Source: Paenibacillus mesophilus (lineage in GTDB: Bacteria; Bacillota; Bacilli; Paenibacillales; NBRC-103111). From it: a DNA stretch of 64,000 nt. This document shows positions 45,109-53,779 of the stretch, in pieces. The stretch covers positions 1 through 64,000 of the forward strand of contig NZ_VCRA01000025.1 in NCBI RefSeq assembly GCF_005938385.1, given 5' to 3'. The notes beneath the pieces were generated by a model, which searched no databases, was not told the origin of the DNA, and saw only the letters and a program-made list of their open reading frames with translations. Each line of letters begins with the position of its first letter. Within the stretch, counting starts at the first letter, position 1. A program made the translations under genes and the position numbers.

Positions 45109-46473
45109 TCACTTGCTTTGTTCTTTTTTGATCTCTTGCCTGAGCTTCTCGTCGAGTTCCCGCAGCGCCGTGTTTGCATCCGTTTTGCCGAGAGCAGCAT
45201 TATGAAAAGCTTCGTTCATCAAATTTTGCTGCGTGCCGCCGCTCACGTCAGCCAGACCGGGCTTGCGCTTCGGCGAAGGGGGAGCGGGAGGATAGTAATT
45301 GACCGCCTGCATATGTTTCGTCTTGTAGATGGGATGATCCTGACCGAGCACTCGCCGGATATTCTCGTTCACCAACGTTGTCGGAATGCCGTTGCGGGAA
45401 TCCTGCGTCTGTATTTCGTCGGACAACATCGTCATGATCGCTTCGAACGCTTCCTCCTTATGCTTGCTCTGTTTCGTAATCGACCAGTAGGCCGGACCCC
45501 GTTGGCCCATCAGTTTCGGGCCGTTGGCTGCAACGGGAACGGCTGCTATATCCCAATCGACATTGTCGGGATACTTCAGGTAAATGCTGTGTTGGTTTAT
45601 GTCCATCGCCACCGTGGCCTTGGAAAAAAAGACGTTTTTTTCAACGCCCTGAGTACTCTCGATCGTATTGCCCGGCAACTGGAAGAAGCGCGTGAAATTA
45701 TCGAACAGTTGCTTCCATTTATCCGCATCGTGCAATTGGTCTTTCTCCGGATCGAGAATCGGCAGCGACAGCGGATTGTCGCGCGTGACCGCCACCGCGT
45801 TGGCGCTGAAACCGCGATACATTTTATCGCCTTCCGCACGGTTTACCTTTTTGGCGATTTCGTATACCTCATCCCAAGTCATGCCGTCCTTCGGGTATGC
45901 CACGCCGAATCGGTCAAAAATGCTTTTGTTGTAGTAGAGGACGACGGGAAAGTACGGGGGCACAGGAACACCGTACAAGGCGCCCGACTGCCCCGCATCC
46001 TTGATTTCCTGAATAAAACTGTTTTGAAAGCGCTTTATATCATAACGATACTTGGTGACCAATTCGTTCAAATCGTAGGCCAACCCTAGGTCGAGGTAAT
46101 TCGATTTTAGCGTCGGGATGTCCACTCGGATCAGATCCGGGATTTTCCCTTCGGCCAGCATTTCGCTCAACCCGTAGCCTTTTCGATTCGTCTGGTAGTC
46201 GAACGTTATGTGCGGAAACTTTGCTTGCAGCACCTGCCCGAACCGATTTTGGAATTCATCCGGAGTAACTCCTTCCGCATAGACCAGCATCGTAAAAGGG
46301 TCTTTCTTCACTTTTTGCTCCATAGTGCTCTGCTGCGGACCGGCCGTGTTGCCGCCGCACGCGGCTGTGGTCAACACCATCCCCCCGACCGCCGCCGTGA
46401 ACCATAAACGTTTTCCCCTGCCGCCGAAAACTTGCTCCAGGCGCCTTCTTCCTTGCAAATTGGCGATGATCAA
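45109..46473 (-). CDS. Sugar-binding lipoprotein (local paralogue 3)
   Basis: The start is TTG at 46473 after AAGGGAG, giving 454 residues. An unusually long basic N terminus precedes the hydrophobic segment and lipobox LTTAAC (C39). The binding fold shows LYGVPVPPYFPVVLYYNKSIFDRFGV, GMTWDEVYEIAKKVNRAEG and the C-terminal DANTALRELDEK. It is first in the operon with a second lipoprotein and the propeller protein, transcribed from a consensus promoter at 46519-46547. Confidence 0.9.
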   Translation of the reverse strand: MIIANLQGRRRLEQVFGGRGKRLWFTAAVGGMVLTTAACGGNTAGPQQSTMEQKVKKDPFTMLVYAEGVTPDEFQNRFGQVLQAKFPHITFDYQTNRKGYGLSEMLAEGKIPDLIRVDIPTLKSNYLDLGLAYDLNELVTKYRYDIKRFQNSFIQEIKDAGQSGALYGVPVPPYFPVVLYYNKSIFDRFGVAYPKDGMTWDEVYEIAKKVNRAEGDKMYRGFSANAVAVTRDNPLSLPILDPEKDQLHDADKWKQLFDNFTRFFQLPGNTIESTQGVEKNVFFSKATVAMDINQHSIYLKYPDNVDWDIAAVPVAANGPKLMGQRGPAYWSITKQSKHKEEAFEAIMTMLSDEIQTQDSRNGIPTTLVNENIRRVLGQDHPIYKTKHMQAVNYYPPAPPSPKRKPGLADVSGGTQQNLMNEAFHNAALGKTDANTALRELDEKLRQEIKKEQSK

Positions 46474-46518
46474 TAAACAGCACTCCCTTGTTATTTTGGT
46501 ATACTTAGGTTCATAAAA

Positions 46519-46547
46519 ATTATAGAATGCAAAAGATTAACTGTCAA
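46519..46547 (-). promoter_or_regulatory. Consensus sigma-A promoter of the SBP-SBP-propeller operon
   Basis: On the minus strand TTGACA and TATAAT match the consensus perfectly and are separated by exactly 17 nt. Such a strong promoter usually needs a repressor, which fits control by the nearby GntR fusion regulator B (inference). Confidence 0.85.
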
Positions 46548-47343
46548 TTCAATCTTCAAATAAATGGCAGGCCAATAAAGAAGAAAAGAAATAATCCGCC
46601 AAATATCCATATATACCAACGAAATCGGGATACAATGGACAACTTCATTGCGTTAAATTTATAACCCAAAGTAATCCAATGATGGAGCCATAGCAGGGTC
46701 AAGAAGGGTAAGCTACAAGGCGACTACGAATTCGATCTTTCAGGTTATGGGCTCGTGAGCGGCGACATGAGGGCACGGCTTCGATATGTATTACCGGATC
46801 GCCCGAACGTTGACGCCGCACGACTAGGTGGACAAGCAGCGCGAGACGGTCGGCAAGTACGAGTTGGGGCTGGACTGAGTCTCTTGTTCTACGACGGTAC
46901 AGTAGTGACTGTTATTAACTTCAACGATGATCCATATGTGCTGACACCACACTGAATTTACAGGGTTGCCGAAGCTGATCTTGGCGTTTCCCGGATAGTG
47001 CTGTCGTAGTTTTTTCGGTAAATTATCACGTGATTTTTGGCGGTATTGCCTATATGATGGAGAGTAGCGGAGATGCCCGAACCGTAGCAAGAATGGTCGA
47101 AAGGCGCCGTACTTATCGGCTTATGTCGTTTTCTTCTTTTTGCTTTGTCCGTTTACGCTGTCCGATCGCGCCGTCGACACGCCTCGGCCAATCGAATCTG
47201 CCGTCGCTTTTTTCCGTCGAATCGGCGCTGTCGAACCGCTGTCGGCCCGAGCGTCAGGATTGTCGAAGAGGTTCCGATTCGCTTTTACAGGATTCGGCAT
47301 GGATGTACAGGATTGATTATTTATCGAGGAGGTATGCTCGACA
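46548..47343. other. Long gene-poor stretch with a possible gene remnant
   Basis: About 800 bp lie here without a convincing gene. A plus-strand frame covering about 46710-46955 reads like a degraded protein (GDYEFDLSGYGLVSGDM ... VVTVINFNDDPYVLTPH) but lacks a good start and ribosome binding site. The stretch next to 47344 is GC-rich and its frames look random. No RNA family or repeat was recognised. Confidence 0.4.
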
Positions 47344-47889
47344 ATGGCAACCTTAACTATTGTATCCGGCAGTCCGTCGAGAAACTCGCGGCTGCACGGA
47401 TTGACCGGCTACGCGGAGAACAAATTGGCGCAGGCGGGACATACGGTCGAGACGATCTATGTCGCCGATCTGCCCGCGGAAGATCTGATCAAGGCGAACT
47501 TCGCCAGCACCGCGATCCAACAAGCTGTTCAAACCGTCGAGAAATCGGACGGGCTTATCGTCGCGAGCCCGGTATACAAGGCGTCCTATACCGGCGTGCT
47601 GAAAACGTTTCTGGACCTGCTGCCGCAAAAAGGGCTGCAGGGCAAAGTCGCGCTTCCGCTGTTCATCGGCGGCTCGATCGCCCATTTGCTCGCCATCGAC
47701 TATGCCTTGAAGCCCGTTCTTGCCGCTATGAGCTGCACGAACATCTTGTCCGGCGTATACGCGATCGATCCTTGGGTTGCCCGCTCGGAAGACGGCCAAT
47801 TCGTCTTGGCGGACGAGCTGACGACCCGCTTGGACGATTCGCTGGCTCAATTCCATGACGAACTGCACTGGAGAGCGCAGCGGCAATAA
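47344..47889 (+). CDS. NADPH-dependent FMN reductase (SsuE/MsuE-like)
   Basis: GAGGAGG precedes the ATG. The 181-residue product has the flavodoxin-like FMN reductase fold: N-terminal phosphate loop SGSPSRNSRLHGL, the SDGLIVASPVYKASYTGVLKTFLDLLP motif with the pi-helix region typical of SsuE, and LFIGGSIAHLLAIDYALKP. SsuE supplies reduced FMN to alkanesulfonate monooxygenase, but no ssu genes are near. It stands alone. Function as a general FMN reductase is the safe call. Confidence 0.9.
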   Translation: MATLTIVSGSPSRNSRLHGLTGYAENKLAQAGHTVETIYVADLPAEDLIKANFASTAIQQAVQTVEKSDGLIVASPVYKASYTGVLKTFLDLLPQKGLQGKVALPLFIGGSIAHLLAIDYALKPVLAAMSCTNILSGVYAIDPWVARSEDGQFVLADELTTRLDDSLAQFHDELHWRAQRQ

Positions 47890-48005
47890 AGGCTGATTCC
47901 TTCTCACAATTTCCCATAATGTTTTCATGTTTCTCCCTCATTTCTCCGTTACAGTAAGGATGCAGGGAACCCTGAATGTTCTGACACGGATCGGAGGACG
48001 ATTGC

Positions 48006-48875
48006 ATGAAACGATTGCAAATGTTGAAGAAATCATTGCTGCCCGCCGCACTGGCGCTCGCCCTGATCGTTCCGGCCGCCGCTTACGCCGCCGGACAGAC
48101 GACCCCGGATACGAATTCCGGTTCGGCCTCCAAACCGCAGCAGCAGCAAGAAATCAAAAAGAAGCAACTGATCATCAAGCATATGGGAGATATCCGCGAC
48201 CGCGCGCACGGAGCCTTCCAAGCACCGATGATCAAGCACAGAATGGCCGATCAACAAGTGAATCAGCACAAATATTTGGAGCTGCTGGCCGAGAAGTATT
48301 CGCCCGATACGCTCGCGGATTGGAAAGCCGCACTGACGGAGCAGCAATCCCTACACGAACAGCTCCAGTCGCTGATGCGGGATCAAGGCGTCCAAGACGC
48401 GCTCAAGGCAGAGAGAGAACAGCATCAGAAGCAATGGAAGGACAAGCAGGAAGAGCTGAAGAAGCAATGGAAAGACAAACAGGAAGAGCTGAAGAAGAAA
48501 GTGGAAAGCGGCGAAATTTCGAAGGAGCAAATCCGCGAGCAAATGCAATCGGGTCGACTTCCTTTCGGCGCCGCCATGAAGGGCGGACTCCAAAAAGCCC
48601 TCCCGAAAGAAGCCGCTGCGGCCATGCATGACGCCATGAAGCATCGGCAAGCGTTGACTGAGGCGGTTAAAGCGGACAATGCCGACGCCATTCGCGCCGC
48701 TCTCGCTCCGATTCTGGAGGACGTGAAGAAAGGAAACGAGCAAGCCGCCGCGAGAATCGCCAAGCTGAAGCCGAGCGCAACCGGTCAAACCGTGCAGCCG
48801 AAGGAGCCGAAACAAAAAATTGAGAAACGGGGTCCGATGCTGAAGAAGCCCGGGACTCCAGCGGATAGCAAATAA
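48006..48875 (+). CDS. Secreted charged coiled-coil protein
   Basis: GGAGGACG precedes the ATG. A signal peptide covers 1 to about 29 (ending YAAG). The mature part is 260 residues of Lys/Glu/Gln-rich helix, including a duplicated 12-residue unit KQWKDKQEELKK at about 141-164. There are no cysteines and no recognised domain. It ends in a Pro/Lys-rich tail. A terminator follows, and then a two-component system on the same strand. It might be a periplasm-like stress or metal adaptor controlled by that system (CpxP/Spy-like by analogy only). Confidence 0.8.
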   Translation: MKRLQMLKKSLLPAALALALIVPAAAYAAGQTTPDTNSGSASKPQQQQEIKKKQLIIKHMGDIRDRAHGAFQAPMIKHRMADQQVNQHKYLELLAEKYSPDTLADWKAALTEQQSLHEQLQSLMRDQGVQDALKAEREQHQKQWKDKQEELKKQWKDKQEELKKKVESGEISKEQIREQMQSGRLPFGAAMKGGLQKALPKEAAAAMHDAMKHRQALTEAVKADNADAIRAALAPILEDVKKGNEQAAARIAKLKPSATGQTVQPKEPKQKIEKRGPMLKKPGTPADSK

Positions 48876-48891
48876 GCATACGAGAGCGAAG

Positions 48892-48922
48892 CCCGACCGG
48901 ATCACGAACCGGTCGGGTTTTT
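48892..48922 (+). terminator. Terminator of the coiled-coil protein gene
   Basis: CCCGACCGG pairs with CCGGTCGGG across a short loop and is followed by TTTTTC. Confidence 0.88.
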
Positions 48923-48991
48923 CTTGCAACAACGGGCCGCTCCCGGCATGCTATAATAAAGGCATGAACGTTGGGAGGAGGGCTCGGAGCC

Positions 48992-49675
48992 GTGTCGTTT
49001 CGCGTGAATCTAGTGGAGGATGAGAGCAATTTGAACCAGGTGCTGTCCACCTATTTGCACAAGGAAGGCTGGCATGTCCGCAGCTTCCTGCGGGGAGAGG
49101 AAGCCCGTGAGGCGATTCCGGAAAGGCCCCACCTGTGGATACTGGATATTATGCTGCCCGACCTGGACGGGTTTCAGCTCATACGCGAGATTAAGGCGGA
49201 TTCTCCCGGCATGCCGGTCATTTTCATATCCGCCAGGGATGCCGACCTCGACCGGGTTATCGGTCTGGAGATGGGTAGCGACGACTACTTGGCGAAGCCG
49301 TTTCTGCCGAGAGAGCTCGTCATCCGCACCCGCAAATTGCTGGAGCGCATCTACGGCGCCCCACAGACCGAGCCGCAACCGGCAGCGGCGTCGATCGCCA
49401 TCCCGCCGTATCGGATCGACATCGCGAAGCGCCTCGTCTACCGTGAAGACGATGTAATTGAGCTCACTTCAAAAGAATTCGATTTCGTGCTGTTCATGGC
49501 CAAGCATCAAGGAAAAGCGTTCGCACGCGAGCAGCTGTTGAACCATATATGGGGCGAAGATTATTTCGGCACCGACCGCGTCGTCGACGACCTGGTCCGC
49601 CGCATTCGCAGGAAGCTGGCCGATCTGCGGCTGGAAACGCTGTACGGTTACGGATACAGGCTGGTGCAATCGTGA
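48992..49675 (+). CDS. OmpR-family response regulator
   Basis: The likely start is GTG at 48992, downstream of GGAGGAGGG; a TTG at 48971 lies in that site. The 227-residue product has a receiver domain (VNLVEDESNLN, phosphoacceptor in LWILDIMLPD, Lys in AKPFLP) and a winged-helix domain (ELTSKEFDFVLFMAKHQGK, VVDDLVRRIRRKL, YGYGYRLV). It overlaps the histidine kinase gene by 4 nt (GTGA), so the two are translationally coupled. Confidence 0.92.
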   Translation: MSFRVNLVEDESNLNQVLSTYLHKEGWHVRSFLRGEEAREAIPERPHLWILDIMLPDLDGFQLIREIKADSPGMPVIFISARDADLDRVIGLEMGSDDYLAKPFLPRELVIRTRKLLERIYGAPQTEPQPAAASIAIPPYRIDIAKRLVYREDDVIELTSKEFDFVLFMAKHQGKAFAREQLLNHIWGEDYFGTDRVVDDLVRRIRRKLADLRLETLYGYGYRLVQS

Positions 49676-51066
49676 AAAATAAACCGTTGTTCGTCCAAAT
49701 CTGGCTCGTCATTACCGCCATTACGACCGGAATCGCCCTTCTGCTGCTTCTCGTCATCCCGCTATTCCTCGGCAGCTATTTTACCCGGGAAATATATCGG
49801 ACGATTGAGGAAGCGCAAAACTCGCTGCTCTCGAACCGGCTGCAGGACCGGCTTTCCGATCGGCTGCTGGAAGATCCGGCCGCCGTCGAACGCGATCAGG
49901 AGAAGCAGAACATCCGTACGGTCCGGCATCTGTTCATAACGCCGGACGGAAGACTGCTGCCGAATCCGGTGACGCTGCCGAACGAATTCAAGCAGCTGCT
50001 TGCCGCCGAAGCCCTCGAGCAGAAGCAGCAGGTGCAGCGGTACGAATACCGGTTAAGCAGCGAGAAAATGTATTATGTCATCAGCATCGAATCGTTGCGG
50101 GGCAGGAAACTGTACGTGCTGTCGTACATGTGGGACGAGCATCGCAACAAGCTGGTGAACGAGCTGACGCTTCGGCTATCGCTTATTATGGGCCTTATTC
50201 TCATGTTCAGCTGGATTCCGGCGTTGTGGCTGGCCAAATATTTATCCCGTCCGCTTGTCAAGCTGGAGCATGACGTCAAGCATCTCGCCGACCGGAACCG
50301 GACGGAACCGATCGTGCTCGACCGCAAGGACGAAATCGGCCGCCTCGCCCATTCGATGGAGCAGGCGCGGCAGCAGCTGATCCGCCAAGACGAGACGCAG
50401 CAGACGCTGCTGCAGCACATTTCCCACGAGCTGAAAACGCCGGTCATGGTCATCCGCAGCTATGCCCAATCGATTCAGGACGGCATCTATCCGAAGGGCA
50501 GCCTGCAATCGTCCGTGGAGGTGATCGATCGGGAAGCGGAACGGCTCGGCAGCCGGATACGTTCGCTGCTTTATTTGACGAAGCTCGATTATTTGTCCAC
50601 CTACAAGCCGGTATCAAAGGAGCCGTTCCGACTTGACCGTCTGGCCGAGGAGGTTGTCGAACGTCTGCGCTGGCAGCGTCCGGAGCTGACATGGACGCTT
50701 CGGCTGGAGCCGCTGGTCATTCAGGGAGACCCGGATCAATGGACGGTTGCTCTGGAAAATTTGCTGGACAATCAGATCCGTTACGCGAAGTCGGAGATTA
50801 CGGTTGCTACGAATCCCGTACGAAACGGCGCCGGGGGCACGCTGACGATCGCCAACGACGGCCCGCCGATCGAGGCGGAATTGATCGAGGAGCTGTTCGG
50901 ACAGTTCCGCTCCGGCTCGAAGGGCGAGTTCGGTCTCGGACTTGCCATCGTCAAGCGGATCGCCGTCCTTCACCATGCAACCGTTCGTGCGGATAACGAG
51001 CCGAATGGCGTTAGCTTCCGGGTCGTATTCGAGCAGCCTGATAGCCCAAACTCCTATAAAACTTAA
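49672..51066 (+). CDS. Sensor histidine kinase
   Basis: GTG at 49672 overlaps the stop of the response regulator gene. The 464-residue product has membrane segments near 8-32 and 165-187, an extracellular sensor between them, a HAMP linker, the H box LLQHISHELKTPVMVIRSYAQ (about 250), the N box NLLDNQIRYAK and the G box FGLGLAIVKRI. It probably phosphorylates the upstream regulator. The secreted coiled-coil protein gene just before the pair is a candidate target. The stimulus is unknown. Confidence 0.93.
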   Translation: MKNKPLFVQIWLVITAITTGIALLLLLVIPLFLGSYFTREIYRTIEEAQNSLLSNRLQDRLSDRLLEDPAAVERDQEKQNIRTVRHLFITPDGRLLPNPVTLPNEFKQLLAAEALEQKQQVQRYEYRLSSEKMYYVISIESLRGRKLYVLSYMWDEHRNKLVNELTLRLSLIMGLILMFSWIPALWLAKYLSRPLVKLEHDVKHLADRNRTEPIVLDRKDEIGRLAHSMEQARQQLIRQDETQQTLLQHISHELKTPVMVIRSYAQSIQDGIYPKGSLQSSVEVIDREAERLGSRIRSLLYLTKLDYLSTYKPVSKEPFRLDRLAEEVVERLRWQRPELTWTLRLEPLVIQGDPDQWTVALENLLDNQIRYAKSEITVATNPVRNGAGGTLTIANDGPPIEAELIEELFGQFRSGSKGEFGLGLAIVKRIAVLHHATVRADNEPNGVSFRVVFEQPDSPNSYKT

Positions 51067-51120
51067 AACCGCCGGTTCATTTTTCTTTACCGGCGGTTCC
51101 TAATTTATCGGTTGTATTAG

Positions 51121-51567
51121 TTAAAATGGTTTAAAATACATTAGAGCAATGAGCAGAAAAGCCAAAACGTGCGTTACGCCTTCGAGCTTAGCCGCTTTCT
51201 TGCCGGCTTCTATGTACGCCCCGGGCAAATCTTCTCCGGTATGGTTCGCGAGAATGTCCGCCTGCGCCTTCATTTGCTTCGGCAGCATACCGATGACGAT
51301 AACCTGCGCGGCCAAATACAGCACGATCGAGGCGATATACCATCCGCTCTTAAATAAGGAAGGCGTAATGATCCCGAGTATAAGACCGGTAACAAGGAGT
51401 GCGATGCTTCCCACTTTAGGGAGAATTTCAAGCCGCTTCAGCAGTTCGAGCGTGTGCTTCGCCTGACTGGCCGTCTTGGCTGTCTTGGCTACGATCGGAA
51501 AGCCGAACGCTGCCCCCAGGCCCATAATGGCCGAGACAATGTGAATAAAAAGTAAAAAGTTATACAT
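51121..51567 (-). CDS. DUF2269-like integral membrane protein
   Basis: From the ATG at 51567 (AAGGGGTG upstream) the product has 148 residues and four membrane segments: MYNFLLFIHIVSAIMGLGAAF, a middle pair around IALLVTGLILGII and GWYIASIVLYLAAQVIVIGML, and a C-terminal VTHVLAFLLIALMYFKPF. The His in the first helix (LFIHIV) and the overall layout match DUF2269. Its function is unknown. A good promoter lies at 51611-51640. Confidence 0.82.
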   Translation of the reverse strand: MYNFLLFIHIVSAIMGLGAAFGFPIVAKTAKTASQAKHTLELLKRLEILPKVGSIALLVTGLILGIITPSLFKSGWYIASIVLYLAAQVIVIGMLPKQMKAQADILANHTGEDLPGAYIEAGKKAAKLEGVTHVLAFLLIALMYFKPF

Positions 51568-51610
51568 GCTTCCACACCCCTTAGTCCCATCGGATATCAT
51601 TACCAATGTC

Positions 51611-51640
51611 ATTATAGAGTGTCGAACGCAATCATGTAAA
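51611..51640 (-). promoter_or_regulatory. Promoter of the DUF2269-like gene
   Basis: On the minus strand TTTACA and TATAAT are separated by 18 nt. Confidence 0.65.
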
Positions 51641-51677
51641 CGTTTTTTTTGTAAATTTCATACAACAAAATGCGACA

Positions 51678-51712
51678 AAAGCCCTAGGGATTCATCCCAG
51701 GACTTTTGCTGG
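51678..51712 (-). terminator. Terminator of the 47-residue protein gene
   Basis: On the minus strand AAAAGTCCTGGGA pairs with TCCCTAGGGCTTTT with wobbles and is followed by TTTTG-type sequence, just after the stop codon at 51720. Confidence 0.6.
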
Positions 51713-51719
51713 CATCCGA

Positions 51720-51863
51720 CTAAATTTGACTTTCGATGGTCGCGCAGTATTGTTTGATTTTCGACAATTCATTGCGGATCGCTTCGTCCGTTTCCATGTT
51801 TTGCAGCTTGTTGCAGCTTTCCACGATTTTTTGCGCTTGCTGCTTCACCTGTGGACTTGCCAT
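51720..51863 (-). CDS. Small helical protein, 47 residues
   Basis: GGAGGTGAG stands just before the ATG at 51863. The frame MASPQVKQQAQKIVES... to ...QYCATIESQI stops at TAG (51720-51722). The product is soluble, helical and charged, with two Cys (about 17 and 40). A terminator follows. No named family recognised. The ribosome binding site and terminator make it a credible gene despite its size. Confidence 0.7.
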   Translation of the reverse strand: MASPQVKQQAQKIVESCNKLQNMETDEAIRNELSKIKQYCATIESQI

Positions 51864-52087
51864 CTTCTCACCTCCTGCCGTTCCACCCGTTAGCATGCAC
51901 CGTTCTGTTTGCGGCTATTCGCCGCTTCGATCATATTTACGATGACGGCGGCATATATTTGGTGTCATCATTCCGTCATGAAGTTGTCTCGAATCTGACA
52001 TAACCGGCAGCTCCCGGCTGTGTGCGACAGCGGTATAATTAGATCAAGAAGTTCCCGTATGGGTACATTCTGTGAGGAGGGATCCGG

Positions 52088-52399
52088 ATGGAAGCATCGC
52101 TTGACATTCGCGAACAAACGCCGCATACAGAGGAAACAGCCGCATTCGATCCGTTTTATGTGGAATTCAAACTTGCCGACGATTTGCCGTTATGGCTGAA
52201 GCTTCAATACGAAATACGCGCCAAGCTGGAGAAGCTGTCGGCGGAGAAAGAGCGGGCGCTGCCCGCGGACTTCGGCGCGGGTCTGTCTGCTGTCAACGAG
52301 CGCATTACCGCATATAATAAACATGTTCCCAATGCCTATCTGCGCAAACCGCCGATCACTGCACACAATTGGTTGGAAGAGTACGAGAACTGGCAGTAA
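52088..52399 (+). CDS. DUF1992-like protein (DnaJC28 conserved region)
   Basis: GGAGGGATCCGG precedes the ATG. The 103-residue protein contains the DUF1992 pattern seen in DnaJC28-type proteins: LPLWLKLQYEIRAKLEKL, then an Ala-rich stretch, then VNERITAYNKHVPNAYLRKPPI. The N-terminal 25 residues differ from the family's usual start. The role is unknown. It stands alone between a minus-strand small gene and the DUF1501 gene. Confidence 0.7.
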   Translation: MEASLDIREQTPHTEETAAFDPFYVEFKLADDLPLWLKLQYEIRAKLEKLSAEKERALPADFGAGLSAVNERITAYNKHVPNAYLRKPPITAHNWLEEYENWQ

Positions 52400-52469
52400 C
52401 CACATTCTACAAGGTTAGGATATTACATGAAAACGCGCCGACCAACAGGTTCAGCGCGTCTTTGTGCTA

Positions 52470-53723
52470 TTATCCGATAAATCCGATATTTTCGTACGTT
52501 TTCGCAAGCGCGCTTTTCGCGTCTCCTTGAAGCCATCGATCGACGAGCGTATGGTATACGGAGCGGAAATCGACCTCGTATTTTAAATCCCCGTTCCGAT
52601 CGACATTCGTCAAGCTCGGGTATACCCCATACATCCCGCCCTTGACCTTGTTGCCCATGACGAACACCGGCGCCGCCGTACCATGGTCCGTTCCCCCGCT
52701 TCCATTCTCCTTGACCCTGCGCCCGAACTCGGAGAAAGCAAGCGTGACAACGCGGTCCGCCAACCCCTGCTCCTCCAAATCGTCATAAAAGGCGGATACG
52801 GCAACATCCAGATCCTGCAGCAGCCTTGCGTGCTGCTCCTTCTCCTGGGCATGATCGTCGAAGCCGCCGAGCTGCGTATAAAAGACGCGGGTTCCCGACT
52901 GACCGCTCAATATTTGCGAGACGAGCTGCAAATCTTTGCCGATGCCGGTCTTCGGATACACAACCTTATTGCGGTATGACGTTCCTAGCGATTGGATCGC
53001 CGCGACGCTTTCATATGCTTCCAATCCGCGGCGGCAGGCTACTTGCAGCTGCACGCCCTGCCTCTTCGGATCGTACATATCGAGAAACGCCTGCGCGATC
53101 CGATTCTGCTCGACGGGCGGCGTCTTCGGATCGACAAGGCGGAACGTGTCCAGCGTTTGGATGACGGGTACGTTGACTTCGTCCGAATCGAACGCCTTGT
53201 TCGAGATGTTGCCGATCTGCAGCGCTTTCAGCGGATTGCGTACGTCGGACAGCGACGAGGCAACGTAGCGGCCCAGCCATCCGTCACGGCCCAATTTATC
53301 CGGCTCGGCCGTCTGCCATATATCCATCGAACGGAAATGCGAGCGGTCCGGATTCGGATAGCCGACGCCTTGCACGATCGCGAGCCGCCCTTTCTGATAC
53401 ATGCCGTACAGCCCTTGCAGACTCGGGTGCAGACCGACTAACCCGTCGATGTCGAGCACTTCGCTCTCCTTCAGCGCAAGTGTCGGCCGGGCATCGTAAT
53501 AGCCGCCCAATCCGTAAGGGATAAGCGTGTTGATCCCGTCGTTGCCGCCCGAAAGCTGTATGACGACCAGCACGGTCGGGTCGGCAGAGGCCGTTTCCGA
53601 TGGGGCAGCCGATTCCGCATACAGCGGCTGGCCGGTTTTCGAGAACAGAAACGGCCCGCCAAGCCCCAATGTCGCGAACAGCGCCGTTCCCTTGACGATA
53701 AATTCCCTTCTGCTCATCTTCAT
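52470..53723 (-). CDS. DUF1501 protein with Tat signal
   Basis: AGGAGGAG precedes the ATG. The 417-residue product starts with a twin-arginine signal (SRREFIVKG, then a hydrophobic segment, ending YAESA). The mature part has the DUF1501 alkaline-phosphatase-like fold: LSGGNDGINTLIPYG, QGVGYPNPDRSHFRSMDIW, TQLGGFDDHAQEKEQH and FSEFGRRVKENGSGGTDHGT. The Asp/His residues fit a metallohydrolase site. It is 56 nt after the DUF1800 gene. These two families are commonly paired and probably act together outside the cell. Confidence 0.93.
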   Translation of the reverse strand: MKMSRREFIVKGTALFATLGLGGPFLFSKTGQPLYAESAAPSETASADPTVLVVIQLSGGNDGINTLIPYGLGGYYDARPTLALKESEVLDIDGLVGLHPSLQGLYGMYQKGRLAIVQGVGYPNPDRSHFRSMDIWQTAEPDKLGRDGWLGRYVASSLSDVRNPLKALQIGNISNKAFDSDEVNVPVIQTLDTFRLVDPKTPPVEQNRIAQAFLDMYDPKRQGVQLQVACRRGLEAYESVAAIQSLGTSYRNKVVYPKTGIGKDLQLVSQILSGQSGTRVFYTQLGGFDDHAQEKEQHARLLQDLDVAVSAFYDDLEEQGLADRVVTLAFSEFGRRVKENGSGGTDHGTAAPVFVMGNKVKGGMYGVYPSLTNVDRNGDLKYEVDFRSVYHTLVDRWLQGDAKSALAKTYENIGFIG

Positions 53724-53779
53724 GAGACTGTCTCCTCCTTGCGCCTCGCCTTATACCGCGAAGCGTCCGTCCCTGTCCG

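Noticed and set aside
46755..46955. 66-codon gene in the gap after the SBP operon
   Set aside because: No ribosome binding site, no conserved family and a start in the middle of a longer stop-free stretch. Kept only as a possible remnant.
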